A stretch of DNA of 64,000 nt. Source: VXRJ01 sp964636705. Its GTDB lineage: Bacteria > Acidobacteriota > Vicinamibacteria > Vicinamibacterales > UBA8438. Below are positions 17,856 to 26,101 of the stretch, piece after piece. The number at the start of each line of letters is the position of its first letter. Within the stretch, counting starts at the first letter, position 1. The notes under the pieces were generated by a model. That model was given only the letters and a program-made list of their open reading frames with translations, did no database searches and had not been told where the DNA came from. The position numbers and the translations under genes are program-made. The DNA is taken from contig CAZWUJ010000019.1 in the NCBI GenBank assembly GCA_964636705.1, positions 1 through 64,000 of the forward strand. The letters run 5' to 3'.

Positions 17856-17958
17856 GCGACGATGCGCGGTCCGCCGCCGATGGCGGCGGCGATGTACTGC
17901 CGACCTTCCAGCATGTACGTCATCGGAGTACCGACAGTGCCGGCCGGCAGATCGACCG
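17837..17958 (-). pseudogene. Out-of-frame C-terminal segment of the PQQ dehydrogenase
   Basis: In the frame displaced by one base, the minus strand here reads AVDLPAGTVGTPMTYMLEGR and then QYIAAAIGGGPRIVAYALPE before TAG at 17837-17839. This is the normal C-terminus of quinoprotein dehydrogenases and contains the last propeller strand. It joins the main reading frame if one G is added to the G5 run (plus-strand C5 at 17959-17963). Confidence 0.8.
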
Positions 17959-19971
17959 CCCCCGGATCTCGCCCGTCTGCTTGTCCCATGCGACGAGCGC
18001 CGGGCCGCCCTCGCTGCCGGCGGTGGGCACCGAGCTGATGAGCAGCGTCTTCGTCAACACCGGTCCGGCAATGGCGCCGTCCCCGAGAGGCGGCAGGTTG
18101 AGGTGTCGCAGGCGCGGGTGGTTCCGGATCCGGTCGCCGTTACCTAGCGGCACCATCCAAACGTGTTCGCCGGTATTCATGTCGATGGCCGTTATGCGCG
18201 AATAGGGCGGCTTGAGGAGCGGCAGCCCCTGCGGCATCCGTGCCTGGTAATTCTGTCCCTGCCGGATCTGTTCGAGACGCTGCTGTTCGGGTGCGCCGTG
18301 CGTGTAGCGCATGGTCGCCCCGAGTGTCGGGTCGGGCTCGTAGAGCGGGATGGCGACTGCGACGTTGCGCGACGGGATGTAGAGCATGCCGGTGTCGGGA
18401 TCGACCGCCGCCCCGGCCCAGCCGGCGGCGCCGAAGTCGGGCGGGCGCATGAGGGTTCCCTGCGTGCCGCCCTCGATGGGACGGCTTGGCGGCGTGAAGA
18501 GCGGACCGATGATGTAGTTGCTGACGACTTCCTCCGCCAGGGCGCGGATCTCCGGGGTGAAATCGACGAGGTCATCGATGGTCACGCCCTGGTAGTCGAA
18601 CGGCGCCGGCTTCGTCGGGAACGGCTGCGTCGGTGACGGAACCTCGCCCGGCATGTTCGTCTCCTGCGGCACCGGACGCTCCTCGATGGGCCAGATCGGG
18701 TCGCCCGTTTCCCGGTCGAAGGCGTAGACGAACGCCTGCTTGCTTACCTGCACGAGTGCCTTGATCGGCCGTCCGTCGACGACGACATCGACGAGGTTCG
18801 GATGGGTCGGGAAGTCGTAGTCCCAGAGGCCGTGGTGGACCGCCTGAAAGTGCCAGACCCGGTCGCCGGTCTCGACGTCGACCGCGATGATCGATTCCGA
18901 GAAGAGGTTGTCGCCCGGCCGGTCGGCGCCGTAGTAGTCGTTCGTGGTCGTGCCGGTCGGCAGATAGACGTGCCCCAGCTCGTTGTCGCCGGCCAGCATC
19001 GACCAGACGTTGGCGTTGCCCGAATAGCGCCACGACTCGTTCAGCCAGGTGTCGACGCCGTACTCGTCGGCGCTGTTGGGGACGGTGTGGAAGTCCCAGG
19101 CATGCTCGCCGGTCCGGACGTCCCACGCGCGTACCCATCCCGGGATCGCCTCCTTCGTGATCCGCCGGTCGGCGACCTGCGATCCATGGATCACCTTGTC
19201 GCGCACCACGATGGGAGGCGAGTGGATGCCCCACGGCAGCGCGTTCAGGTAGTCGCGCTCGTTGCGGTCAGCGCGGGGCAGTCCGACCATGGCGTCGACC
19301 ATGCCGCTGCCGTCCGGGCCGAAGTCGGCGCACGGGCGGCCGAGCTTCGCTTCGACGCAAACGAGATACCCGTTGCCGGTTCCCCAGAGGATGCGTTCGT
19401 CTCCCTCGCCGTCGGTCCAGTAAGCGACGCCGCGCTGTGTCCACGGGCCGCTCATCGTCGGCGTTCCTTCCTCGTAGCCCTTCGGGTTGAAGATCCACAG
19501 CGTCTCGCCGGTCGCCGCATCCACCGCGACGCCCTGCGAGAGCGGCGTGTTGAAGTAGAGAACGCCACCCACCATCAGCGGGGTCACCTGCAGACGCGAC
19601 GGGTTGGGTGGCTGGCTGCTCCGGTACAGGTTCGGCGTCTCTTCGACCAGCGCGTCGACAATGACGTTCAGCGGCGCCAACCACTCGCCACCGTTGGGTG
19701 TCGTCTTGCTGACGAAGTTGTCGACGGACCGCCACTCCCAGACGATTTCGAGATCGCCGAAATTGGTTGCGTCGATCTGATCGAGCGGCGAGTACTTCGT
19801 CCCCTTGATGTCTCCGGCGTAACTCATCCATTCGCCGCCGGAGGTGTCGTAGGTCTGCCAGGGGCCGCTGGCGCCGCCCGCGCCCGTCTGCGCCCACGCG
19901 GCGGTCGTCCCCGTCGCGACGATGATGGCCGTGGCGATGATGATGGTTGAGTCGAGAATCAGAGTCTTCAT
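17920..19971 (-). CDS. Exported PQQ-dependent dehydrogenase (quinoprotein), frameshifted near the 3' end
   Basis: This quinoprotein oxidises an alcohol, sugar or similar substrate in the periplasm using pyrroloquinoline quinone. After a signal peptide (MKTLILDS, hydrophobic core, AAWAQ) it has the repeated propeller tryptophan motifs, for example AVDAATGETLWIFNPKG, AWDVRTGEHAWDFHTVP, AVDVETGDRVWHFQAVHHG and LWDYDFPTHPNLVDV, typical of the membrane-associated glucose-dehydrogenase-like branch. As read, the frame ends with RGRSICRPALSVLR, which is not family-like. Adding one G to a G5 run at 17959-17963 restores the normal end at 17837. This is either a recent mutation or a homopolymer error. 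Start 19971 is chosen at the signal peptide. Confidence 0.9.
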   Translation of the reverse strand: MKTLILDSTIIIATAIIVATGTTAAWAQTGAGGASGPWQTYDTSGGEWMSYAGDIKGTKYSPLDQIDATNFGDLEIVWEWRSVDNFVSKTTPNGGEWLAPLNVIVDALVEETPNLYRSSQPPNPSRLQVTPLMVGGVLYFNTPLSQGVAVDAATGETLWIFNPKGYEEGTPTMSGPWTQRGVAYWTDGEGDERILWGTGNGYLVCVEAKLGRPCADFGPDGSGMVDAMVGLPRADRNERDYLNALPWGIHSPPIVVRDKVIHGSQVADRRITKEAIPGWVRAWDVRTGEHAWDFHTVPNSADEYGVDTWLNESWRYSGNANVWSMLAGDNELGHVYLPTGTTTNDYYGADRPGDNLFSESIIAVDVETGDRVWHFQAVHHGLWDYDFPTHPNLVDVVVDGRPIKALVQVSKQAFVYAFDRETGDPIWPIEERPVPQETNMPGEVPSPTQPFPTKPAPFDYQGVTIDDLVDFTPEIRALAEEVVSNYIIGPLFTPPSRPIEGGTQGTLMRPPDFGAAGWAGAAVDPDTGMLYIPSRNVAVAIPLYEPDPTLGATMRYTHGAPEQQRLEQIRQGQNYQARMPQGLPLLKPPYSRITAIDMNTGEHVWMVPLGNGDRIRNHPRLRHLNLPPLGDGAIAGPVLTKTLLISSVPTAGSEGGPALVAWDKQTGEIRGRSICRPALSVLR

Positions 19972-19992
19972 CGATTGTCCGTTCGGCGATCC

Positions 19993-19998
19993 TATACT
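19993..19998 (+). promoter_or_regulatory. -10-like element TATACT before the methyltransferase gene
   Basis: TATACT ends 10 bases before the ATG at 20009, inside the 37-base gap between divergent genes. Overlapping it on the minus strand, TAGGAT (19989-19994) lies 17 bases before the PQQ dehydrogenase start and could be that gene's -10. Confidence 0.5.
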
Positions 19999-20008
19999 GC
20001 GGGCGCTG

Positions 20009-20833
20009 ATGGGACGATGCGCCACCCCGACGGAAGGCTGGCACGGTTGGGACGCCTATGCGCCGTTCTACGACTGGGAGAACCGCCGGACACAGGGGCG
20101 GCGCGACGTCCCGTTCTGGGTCGACCTCGCGCGCCGGGCGGAAGGGCCGGTGCTGGAGCTGGGCTGCGGTACAGGGCGGTTGTCTCTGTCCGTGGCGCGC
20201 GCCGCTGCCTCATTCGTTGGGGTCGATCGGTCGATGCCGATGTTGCGCCAACTCAGAGCGAGACTGCGGCGCGCTCGCCTCGGCGGACGGGCCTCGATTG
20301 TGCAGGGAGACATCCGGGCCCTCCCGTTCCGGCGGCGCTGGCGCTGCGCGCTGGTGATGGCGCCGTACGGCATGTTGCAGTCGTTGCTTACGGATGACGA
20401 CCTCGACGCGGCCCTCGCGGGCGCGGCGGCGGTCCTTTCCCCAGGCAGTACGCTCGGTGTCGATCTGGCCGCAGGAATTGCCCGATGGCGAGAGTACGAC
20501 CGCGAAGTGAGTCTGAGGGGACCGATGCGCGGCGGGCGCCGCGTGACGCTGATCGAGTCGGTTCGCCAGGTCCGGCCCCAGGAACTCACCGTATTCGATC
20601 AGGAGTTCATCGAGTGGCGCGGCAGCCGCCGGCGGGTTCACCGCTTTTCGATCGCCTTCCGGACGTTGACCGTGCCACGTATGGCAAGCCGGCTCGAACG
20701 GGCGGGCTTCACGGTCGACGCGGTGCTGGGGGATTACCGGGGCGCGGAGTGGTCGCCCGACGCCCAGGTCTGGGTGATCGTCGCGCGGCGGCGCCCGCGC
20801 GTTCGAGGCCGACCCGGCCGCCGCGCGGCCTGA
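20009..20833 (+). CDS. Class I SAM-dependent methyltransferase
   Basis: This 274-residue protein has the Rossmann-like SAM-binding motif VLELGCGTGRLSLSVA (motif I), an acidic residue after strand 2 in FVGVDRSMPML, and QGDIRALPF (motif II region). It resembles small-molecule methyltransferases with N-terminal YDWENRRTQGRRDVPFW. The substrate is unknown. The ATG at 20009 is the start nearest the conserved domain and follows a -10-like TATACT. It is divergent from the PQQ dehydrogenase gene. Confidence 0.85.
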   Translation: MGRCATPTEGWHGWDAYAPFYDWENRRTQGRRDVPFWVDLARRAEGPVLELGCGTGRLSLSVARAAASFVGVDRSMPMLRQLRARLRRARLGGRASIVQGDIRALPFRRRWRCALVMAPYGMLQSLLTDDDLDAALAGAAAVLSPGSTLGVDLAAGIARWREYDREVSLRGPMRGGRRVTLIESVRQVRPQELTVFDQEFIEWRGSRRRVHRFSIAFRTLTVPRMASRLERAGFTVDAVLGDYRGAEWSPDAQVWVIVARRRPRVRGRPGRRAA

Positions 20834-20910
20834 CTCTCAGTCATGCGACCGTGCCATAATGAGCGGCGCGGCGCACGGGCCGCCGTCGGTCGGCACCAGA
20901 GCAGGGCCTC

Positions 20911-21660
20911 ATGTCAGGGCATTCCAAGTGGGCATCGATCAAGCACAAGAAGGGTGCGGCGGACGCGCGCCGCGGCAAGCTGTTCACGCGAATCATCAAG
21001 GAGCTGACGGTTGCCGCGCGCGATGGCGGCGGCGACCCTGCCTCGAATCCCCGCCTCCGCACCGTAATCCAGGACGCGAAGGCGGCGAACATGCCGCAGG
21101 AGAACATCAAGCGCGCGATTCGGCGGGGCACCGGTGAAGAACCGGGCGTGACGTACGAAGAGGTGACCTACGAAGGGTACGGACCGGGCGGCGCGGCGCT
21201 GCTCATTGTCTGCCTCACCGACAATACCAACCGGGCGGTGGGCGAGGTCAGGCACGTGCTGTCGAAGCACAACGGCAACCTGGGCACCACCAATTCCGTC
21301 GCCTGGCTGTTCGAGAAGCAGGGCCACATCGTCGTCGAGCAGGCGGGCGCGGACGAGGAAGCGCTGATGGCGGCGGCCATCGACGCCGGGGCCGACGACT
21401 TCCGCGAGGACGGCGCCAACTGGGAGATAGTCACCAGCCCGGAGGCGTTCGAGACCGTACGCGCCGCAGTCGGCGCGACGGGAGCTTCACCGGTTTCGGC
21501 GCAGATCGCTATGCTGCCGCAGAACTTCGTGAAGCTGGAGGGGAAGGCTGCCCAGCAGATGCTCAAGCTGATGGACGCGCTCGAGGATCTGGACGACGTA
21601 CAGCACGTCTGGTCGAATTTCGACATCGAGGAAGAGGAAATCGAGGCATCGCTGGCGTGA
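20911..21660 (+). CDS. yebC: YebC/PmpR family protein (transcription or translation factor)
   Basis: This 249-residue protein starts MSGHSKWASIKHKKGAADAR, the invariant start of YebC/TACO1 proteins. NMPQENIKRAIRRGTGE and GPGGAALLIVCLTDNTNR are also diagnostic. Members are described as transcriptional regulators and, more recently, as factors that help ribosomes through difficult stretches such as prolines; which applies here is unknown. It leads the run yebC-ruvC-ruvA-ruvB, a widespread arrangement. The stop overlaps the ruvC start as GTGA. CATAAT at 20855-20860 is a possible -10, giving a leader of about 44 bases. Confidence 0.96.
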   Translation: MSGHSKWASIKHKKGAADARRGKLFTRIIKELTVAARDGGGDPASNPRLRTVIQDAKAANMPQENIKRAIRRGTGEEPGVTYEEVTYEGYGPGGAALLIVCLTDNTNRAVGEVRHVLSKHNGNLGTTNSVAWLFEKQGHIVVEQAGADEEALMAAAIDAGADDFREDGANWEIVTSPEAFETVRAAVGATGASPVSAQIAMLPQNFVKLEGKAAQQMLKLMDALEDLDDVQHVWSNFDIEEEEIEASLA

Positions 21661-22130
21661 GGATTTTCGGGGTCGATCCCGGCTCCGCGCACACCGGCTA
21701 CGGCTGTATCGAGACTGACGCCAGCCGCCACCGGATAGTCGCCTTCGGTGCTCTCAGTCCCCCGGCCCGGGCCTCGTTCCCCGAGAAGCTTCGGTCGATC
21801 CACGACGAGCTCGCGAGACTGCTCCGCGAATGCGAGCCGGATGCCGTCGCGATAGAAGATCTCTTCTACTCCCGCAACGTCCGCAGTGCCCTCAAGCTGG
21901 GCCACGTCCGGGGTGTCGTCATGCTCGCCGCGGCGGAGGCGGGCCTGCCGGTGACCGAATATGCGCCGGCGGAGGTCAAGCGGGCGGTGGTGGGGTACGG
22001 CCGCGCCGAGAAGCAGCAGGTCCAACAGATGGTGGCGTTGCTGCTCGGGATGACCGAGCCGCCGGGCAAACTCGACGCGACCGACGCGCTCGGCGTTGCG
22101 ATCTGTCACGCCCACACGATCCGTCCATGA
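21657..22130 (+). CDS. ruvC: Holliday junction resolvase RuvC
   Basis: RuvC cuts four-way DNA junctions during recombination and repair. This 157-residue protein has the four acidic metal ligands: D7 (FGVDPGS), E67 (AIEDLFYSRN), D140 and D143 (KLDATDALGVAICH). Length is normal. It starts at GTG 21657, overlapping yebC by four bases, and overlaps ruvA by four bases (ATGA), so the genes are translationally coupled. Confidence 0.97.
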   Translation: MRIFGVDPGSAHTGYGCIETDASRHRIVAFGALSPPARASFPEKLRSIHDELARLLRECEPDAVAIEDLFYSRNVRSALKLGHVRGVVMLAAAEAGLPVTEYAPAEVKRAVVGYGRAEKQQVQQMVALLLGMTEPPGKLDATDALGVAICHAHTIRP

Positions 22131-22723
22131 TTGCCGCGCTCCGGGGCACGCTCGCGGAGAAGGCGCCGAACCGCATAGTGGTCGATGTGGGGGGCGTCGG
22201 TTACGACGTCCAGATCCCGCTATCGACGTTCTACGCGGTGGGCGATCCGGGCGCCGACGTCGTTCTCCGGATCCATACTCACGTCCGCGAGGAGGCGCTC
22301 TCGCTCTTCGGTTTCGCCACCCCCCTGGAACTGAATCTGTTCGAGCGGTTGATCGCGGTCAACGGCGTCGGTCCGCGCCTCGCCCTGGCGGTTCTTTCCG
22401 GGATCGAGCCGTCCGACCTGGTCCGCGCGATCCGCACCGCCGACGTGGCCCGTCTGACCGGCATTCCGGGTATCGGCCGGAAGACGGCCGAGCGCATCGG
22501 TCTGGAACTGAAGGACAAACTGCCCGCTCCGGTTCTGTCGGGCGCGGGGGAGCCAATGGCGGCGCCGGACCGGGGAGATCTGCCGAGCGACGTCGTTTCC
22601 GCCCTCCTGAACCTGGGGTATACGCGCAGTCACGCCGAGCGGGCGGTTGGCGCGGCGCTGAAAGTCGAACCGGGGACGTTCGAGGAGACGCTGCGGCGGG
22701 CGCTCCGCGATCTCACCCGGTGA
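22127..22723 (+). CDS. ruvA: Holliday junction branch migration protein RuvA
   Basis: This 198-residue protein begins MIAALRGTLAEKAPN, the N-terminal OB-fold of RuvA. It has helix-hairpin-helix DNA-binding motifs VNGVGPRLALAVLSG and IPGIGRKTAERIGLEL, and a C-terminal RuvB-contact domain, DVVSALLNLGYTRSHAERAV. It binds junctions as a tetramer and loads RuvB. The start at 22127 overlaps the ruvC stop (ATGA). Confidence 0.97.
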   Translation: MIAALRGTLAEKAPNRIVVDVGGVGYDVQIPLSTFYAVGDPGADVVLRIHTHVREEALSLFGFATPLELNLFERLIAVNGVGPRLALAVLSGIEPSDLVRAIRTADVARLTGIPGIGRKTAERIGLELKDKLPAPVLSGAGEPMAAPDRGDLPSDVVSALLNLGYTRSHAERAVGAALKVEPGTFEETLRRALRDLTR

Positions 22724-22732
22724 CGGCTTAGA

Positions 22733-23764
22733 ATGGCAGCCGTGGAAACGACGGAACGTGTCCTCAGCACGGTCCGGACTGACGAAGAGGCCCAGTACGA
22801 AGCGGGCCTGCGTCCGCGTGCCCTCGTTGACTACATCGGGCAGGACCGGGTCCGCGAGAACCTGACGGTTTCGATTACCGCGACCCGCAACCGTAACGAG
22901 GCGCTCGATCATGTGCTTCTGTACGGTCCGCCCGGGCTTGGCAAGACGACGCTTGCCTATGTGATCGGCAACGAACTGGGGGTTGCGGTCCGCGCTACGG
23001 CCGGGCCCGTACTGGAGCGACCGGGCGACCTCGCGGCCATCCTGACGAATCTGAAAGCGCACGAAGTGCTCTTCATCGACGAGATCCACCGGATGAGTCC
23101 CGCCATCGAGGAGATCCTCTATCCGGCGATGGAGGACTACGAGTTGGACATCGTCATCGGGCAGGGACCCGGCGCGCGGTCGGTGAAGGTCCCGCTGCAG
23201 CGCTTCACGCTGATCGGCGCCACCACGCGGGCCGGGTTGATCACGTCCCCGTTGCGGGCACGGTTCGGCATCGTGCACCGGCTCGACTTCTATACCGAGC
23301 AGGATCTATTCGAGATTGTCGGGCGCTCGGCGAGGATTCTGGGCGCGCCGATCGATGACGATGCCACGCGCGAGATCGCGCGCCGCTCGCGTGGGACGCC
23401 GCGCGTCGCCAACCGGCTGCTGCGCCGTGTTCGCGACTATGCTGAGGTGCGCGCGGATGGCCGCATCACGCTGGCGGTGGCCCGGGATGGGCTAACGCTG
23501 CTCGAAGTGGACGATCAGGGCTTCGACGAAGCGGACCGGCGGCTGCTCCACGCGATTATCGACAAGTTCGGCGGCGGCCCGGTCGGATTGAATAGTCTGG
23601 CCGCCGCCATCAGCGAAGAAAAGGACGCAATCGAGGACATCTACGAGCCGTATCTGATTCAGACGGGATTCCTCGACCGGACGCCGCGCGGCCGGATGGC
23701 TACGGCCCGGGCCTACGACTACTTCGGGATCGAGAACCCGAAGCGTCAACCGCGCCTGTTATAG
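22733..23764 (+). CDS. ruvB: Holliday junction branch migration ATPase RuvB
   Basis: This AAA+ motor drives branch migration with RuvA. Walker A is GPPGLGKT at residues 65-72 and Walker B is LFIDEIHR. The sensor region GATTRAGLITSPLRARFG and the C-terminal winged helix (GLNSLAAAISEEKDAIEDIYEPYLI) are RuvB-specific. Length (343) is normal. The ATG at 22733 is inside a TAGAAT element (22729-22734); a GTG at 22742 lies 7 bases after that element and may be the true start if a local leaderless transcript is made. Confidence 0.97.
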   Translation: MAAVETTERVLSTVRTDEEAQYEAGLRPRALVDYIGQDRVRENLTVSITATRNRNEALDHVLLYGPPGLGKTTLAYVIGNELGVAVRATAGPVLERPGDLAAILTNLKAHEVLFIDEIHRMSPAIEEILYPAMEDYELDIVIGQGPGARSVKVPLQRFTLIGATTRAGLITSPLRARFGIVHRLDFYTEQDLFEIVGRSARILGAPIDDDATREIARRSRGTPRVANRLLRRVRDYAEVRADGRITLAVARDGLTLLEVDDQGFDEADRRLLHAIIDKFGGGPVGLNSLAAAISEEKDAIEDIYEPYLIQTGFLDRTPRGRMATARAYDYFGIENPKRQPRLL

Positions 23765-23782
23765 CGCGGCGAGCGGAGGACT

Positions 23783-24820
23783 GTGCGAGTGGCGAACGAT
23801 GCGATGGGACAGTTTGCGCGCGGCGGCACGTTGCGGCGGGTCAAGGTGGCCGCCCTCGGCACCTACGTTCCACCGCGCGTTCTCACCAACGCCGACCTGG
23901 AGCGGATGATCGACACGACGGATGAATGGATACTGAAGCGGACCGGCATCCGTGAGCGCCACATCGTGGATGAAGGCGTGGCGTCGTCGGATCTGGGCAA
24001 GGAGGCAGCGCTTGCCGCGCTCTCGCAGGCGGGCGTTCCGCCGGATCAGGTCGGCTTCATCGTCGTCGCCACCACGACGCCGGACATGTTCTTCCCGAGC
24101 ACCGCGTGTCTGGTGCAGCACAAGATCGGCGCCGCGAACGCGTGGGGATTCGATCTTGGCGCGGCCTGTTCCGGGTTCACCTACGCGCTGACGACCGGTG
24201 CGCAGATGGTGGCGACCGGCGCTCACGACCATGCGCTCGTGATTGGCGCCGACGTGATGTCATCGATCATCGACTTCCAGGATCGCGCCACCTGCGTCCT
24301 CTTCGGCGACGGTGCGGGGGCCGTGCTGGTCTCGCCGGCGGACGACGACGGCCTCGAGATCATCGACTTCGCGCACGAGATCGATGGGAGCGGCGGGCCC
24401 GCGCTTCGGATGCCAGCGGGGGGCAGCCTCCGGCCCGCGACGCACGAGACGGTCGATCAGCGCCTGCACTATGTCCACCAGGACGGTCCTGCGGTCTTCA
24501 AGTTCGCCGTCCGCAAGATGACCGAGATTTGCCGGCGCGTGCTCAACGCCAACCACCTCACGTCGGATGATGTGGACCTCTTCGTGTCGCACCAGGCAAA
24601 CCGGCGGATCATCATGAGCGCATCGGACTATCTCGGCGTGGACCCCAAGAGGGTGGTGATCAACATCGAACGCTACGGCAACACCACCGCGGCGACGATA
24701 CCGCTGGCGCTGGCCGACGCGCGGCGCGATGGCCGCCTCAGGAAGGGGGCGCGCGTGCTGCTGGTGTCGGTGGGCGCCGGCTTCACGGTAGGCGCCGTTC
24801 TCCTGCGCTGGGCATACTGA
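23783..24820 (+). CDS. fabH: Beta-ketoacyl-ACP synthase III
   Basis: FabH condenses acetyl-CoA or another acyl-CoA primer with malonyl-ACP to start fatty-acid synthesis. The catalytic triad is visible: C129 in AACSGFTYAL, H270 in SHQANRRI and N300 in YGNTTAATIP. GDGAGAVLVS is also conserved. The protein is 345 residues if the GTG at 23783 is used; this gives about 15 extra N-terminal residues, so a start at GTG 23789 or ATG 23801 is also possible. No other fatty-acid gene is adjacent. It follows ruvB by 18 bases. Confidence 0.94.
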   Translation: MRVANDAMGQFARGGTLRRVKVAALGTYVPPRVLTNADLERMIDTTDEWILKRTGIRERHIVDEGVASSDLGKEAALAALSQAGVPPDQVGFIVVATTTPDMFFPSTACLVQHKIGAANAWGFDLGAACSGFTYALTTGAQMVATGAHDHALVIGADVMSSIIDFQDRATCVLFGDGAGAVLVSPADDDGLEIIDFAHEIDGSGGPALRMPAGGSLRPATHETVDQRLHYVHQDGPAVFKFAVRKMTEICRRVLNANHLTSDDVDLFVSHQANRRIIMSASDYLGVDPKRVVINIERYGNTTAATIPLALADARRDGRLRKGARVLLVSVGAGFTVGAVLLRWAY

Positions 24821-24876
24821 CTGGGCCGCGGCTGCACGGCCCCGCGGATGCGCCCGCAGACCGGCGGGAGAGAGCC

Positions 24877-25917
24877 ATGCGCCTCTCGGACTTCGACTAC
24901 CAGCTTCCCGGTGAACTGATCGCGCAGGAGGCATCTCCGGAGCGCGACGCCTCACGCCTGCTGAGAGTCGACCGGAACACCGGAGCCCTGTCGCACCACG
25001 AATTCGCTGAGCTGCCGGAGCTGCTTGCGCCGGGTGACCTGCTGGTGGTCAACGACACTCGCGTCGTCCCGGCGCGGCTGCTCGGCCGGCGCCATCCGAG
25101 CGGCGGCGCGGTCGAGTGCCTCCTCCTCGGTCGGATCGAGGACGACCGCTGGGACGCGCTGGTCCATCCGGGACACAAGCTGCGTCCCGGCACGCGCGCC
25201 CGTTTCGAGCGTGACGGCCACCTCCTGGAGATGGAGGTGCTCGAACGCCACTTCCATGGCCGGCGAACGATCCGCCTCGCCTCGGCGGCAGGCTCCGTGG
25301 ACGCGGCAATCGACGCCCTCGGGCATGTCCCGCTTCCGCCCTACATCAAGCGACCGGATCGCACGGCGGACCGGGAGCGCTACCAGACGGTGTACGCCGT
25401 CGCGCGCGGATCGGTGGCGGCGCCGACCGCCGGCCTCCACTTCACCCCGGCGCTCCTCGACCGGCTCGCCGACCGTGGCGTCGAGCGGCGCAGCGTCACC
25501 CTCCATGTCGGCTACGGCACGTTCGAACCAGTGCGCACCGAGGCGGTGGACGACCACCGCGTCGCCGCGGAGCGGTACTGCGTGCCGGCCGCCACCGCCG
25601 AGGCGATCAACCGGGCCCGCCGCAATGGCCGTCGCATCGTCGCGGTCGGCACTACCACGACGCGGACGCTCGAAACCGCCGCCCGTCTCAACGATCCGCT
25701 GCGGTCGTCGGAGGGCGAGACCGACCTGACGATTGCCGGCGACTTCGACTTCCGCGTCGTGGACGGCCTGCTCACCAACTTTCACCTTCCCCGGTCGTCG
25801 CTCCTGCTGCTGGTCGCGGCCTTCACGGGCCGCGAGCGAATCCTCGCCGCCTATCGCGAGGCGGTCGACCGGCGCTACCGTTTCTGCAGCTACGGCGACG
25901 CGATGCTGATCCTGTAG
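24877..25917 (+). CDS. queA: S-adenosylmethionine:tRNA ribosyltransferase-isomerase QueA
   Basis: QueA transfers and isomerises the ribosyl group of SAM to 7-deazaguanine-modified tRNA, making epoxyqueuosine. The 346-residue protein begins MRLSDFDYQLPGELIAQ and contains DLLVVNDTRVVPARLLG, VAAPTAGLHFT and TNFHLPRSSLLLLVAAF, all QueA signatures. Two earlier pathway genes, queE and queC, lie about 11 kb downstream in this window. A GGCGGGAGAGAG stretch before the ATG can act as ribosome binding site. Confidence 0.97.
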   Translation: MRLSDFDYQLPGELIAQEASPERDASRLLRVDRNTGALSHHEFAELPELLAPGDLLVVNDTRVVPARLLGRRHPSGGAVECLLLGRIEDDRWDALVHPGHKLRPGTRARFERDGHLLEMEVLERHFHGRRTIRLASAAGSVDAAIDALGHVPLPPYIKRPDRTADRERYQTVYAVARGSVAAPTAGLHFTPALLDRLADRGVERRSVTLHVGYGTFEPVRTEAVDDHRVAAERYCVPAATAEAINRARRNGRRIVAVGTTTTRTLETAARLNDPLRSSEGETDLTIAGDFDFRVVDGLLTNFHLPRSSLLLLVAAFTGRERILAAYREAVDRRYRFCSYGDAMLIL

Positions 25918-25933
25918 GGGCCGGAGCCTGGCG

Positions 25934-25939
25934 TATAAT
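25934..25939 (+). promoter_or_regulatory. -10 box TATAAT of the tRNA gene
   Basis: A perfect TATAAT lies 11 bases before the first base of the tRNA, in the short gap after queA. No clear -35 is seen in the end of queA. Confidence 0.7.
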
Positions 25940-25950
25940 TGACGGTTCCC

Positions 25951-26027
25951 GCCGGTGTAGCTCAGCTGGTTAGAGCAAGCGGCTCATATCCGCTAGGTCC
26001 GGGGTTCAAGTCCCTGCACCGGCACCA
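25951..26027 (+). tRNA. tRNA with CAT anticodon (elongator Met, or Ile2 to be lysidinylated)
   Basis: This is a full cloverleaf of 77 bases with encoded CCA. The acceptor stem GCCGGTG pairs with CACCGGC. The anticodon stem AGCGG/CCGCT encloses the loop CTCATAT with anticodon CAT at 25985-25987. The T arm reads CCGGGGTTCAAGTCCCTGC with a mismatch in the stem. A G1-C72 pair rules out a typical initiator tRNA. CAT could mean elongator Met or Ile2, in which TilS converts C34 to lysidine; sequence alone does not decide. The tilS gene is the very next gene. Confidence 0.95.
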
Positions 26028-26087
26028 TGCTTCTCCGTCGGATCGGAAGGCCGCGCCAGACGGCAGATTGCGGACGCCACCGCATCG

Positions 26088-26093
26088 TAGAAT
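26088..26093 (+). promoter_or_regulatory. -10-like element TAGAAT before tilS
   Basis: TAGAAT ends 8 bases before the GTG at 26102, between the tRNA and tilS. A weak TTGCGG lies only 14 bases upstream. It suggests a nearly leaderless tilS mRNA. Confidence 0.45.
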
Positions 26094-26101
26094 CAGGCAT
26101 T

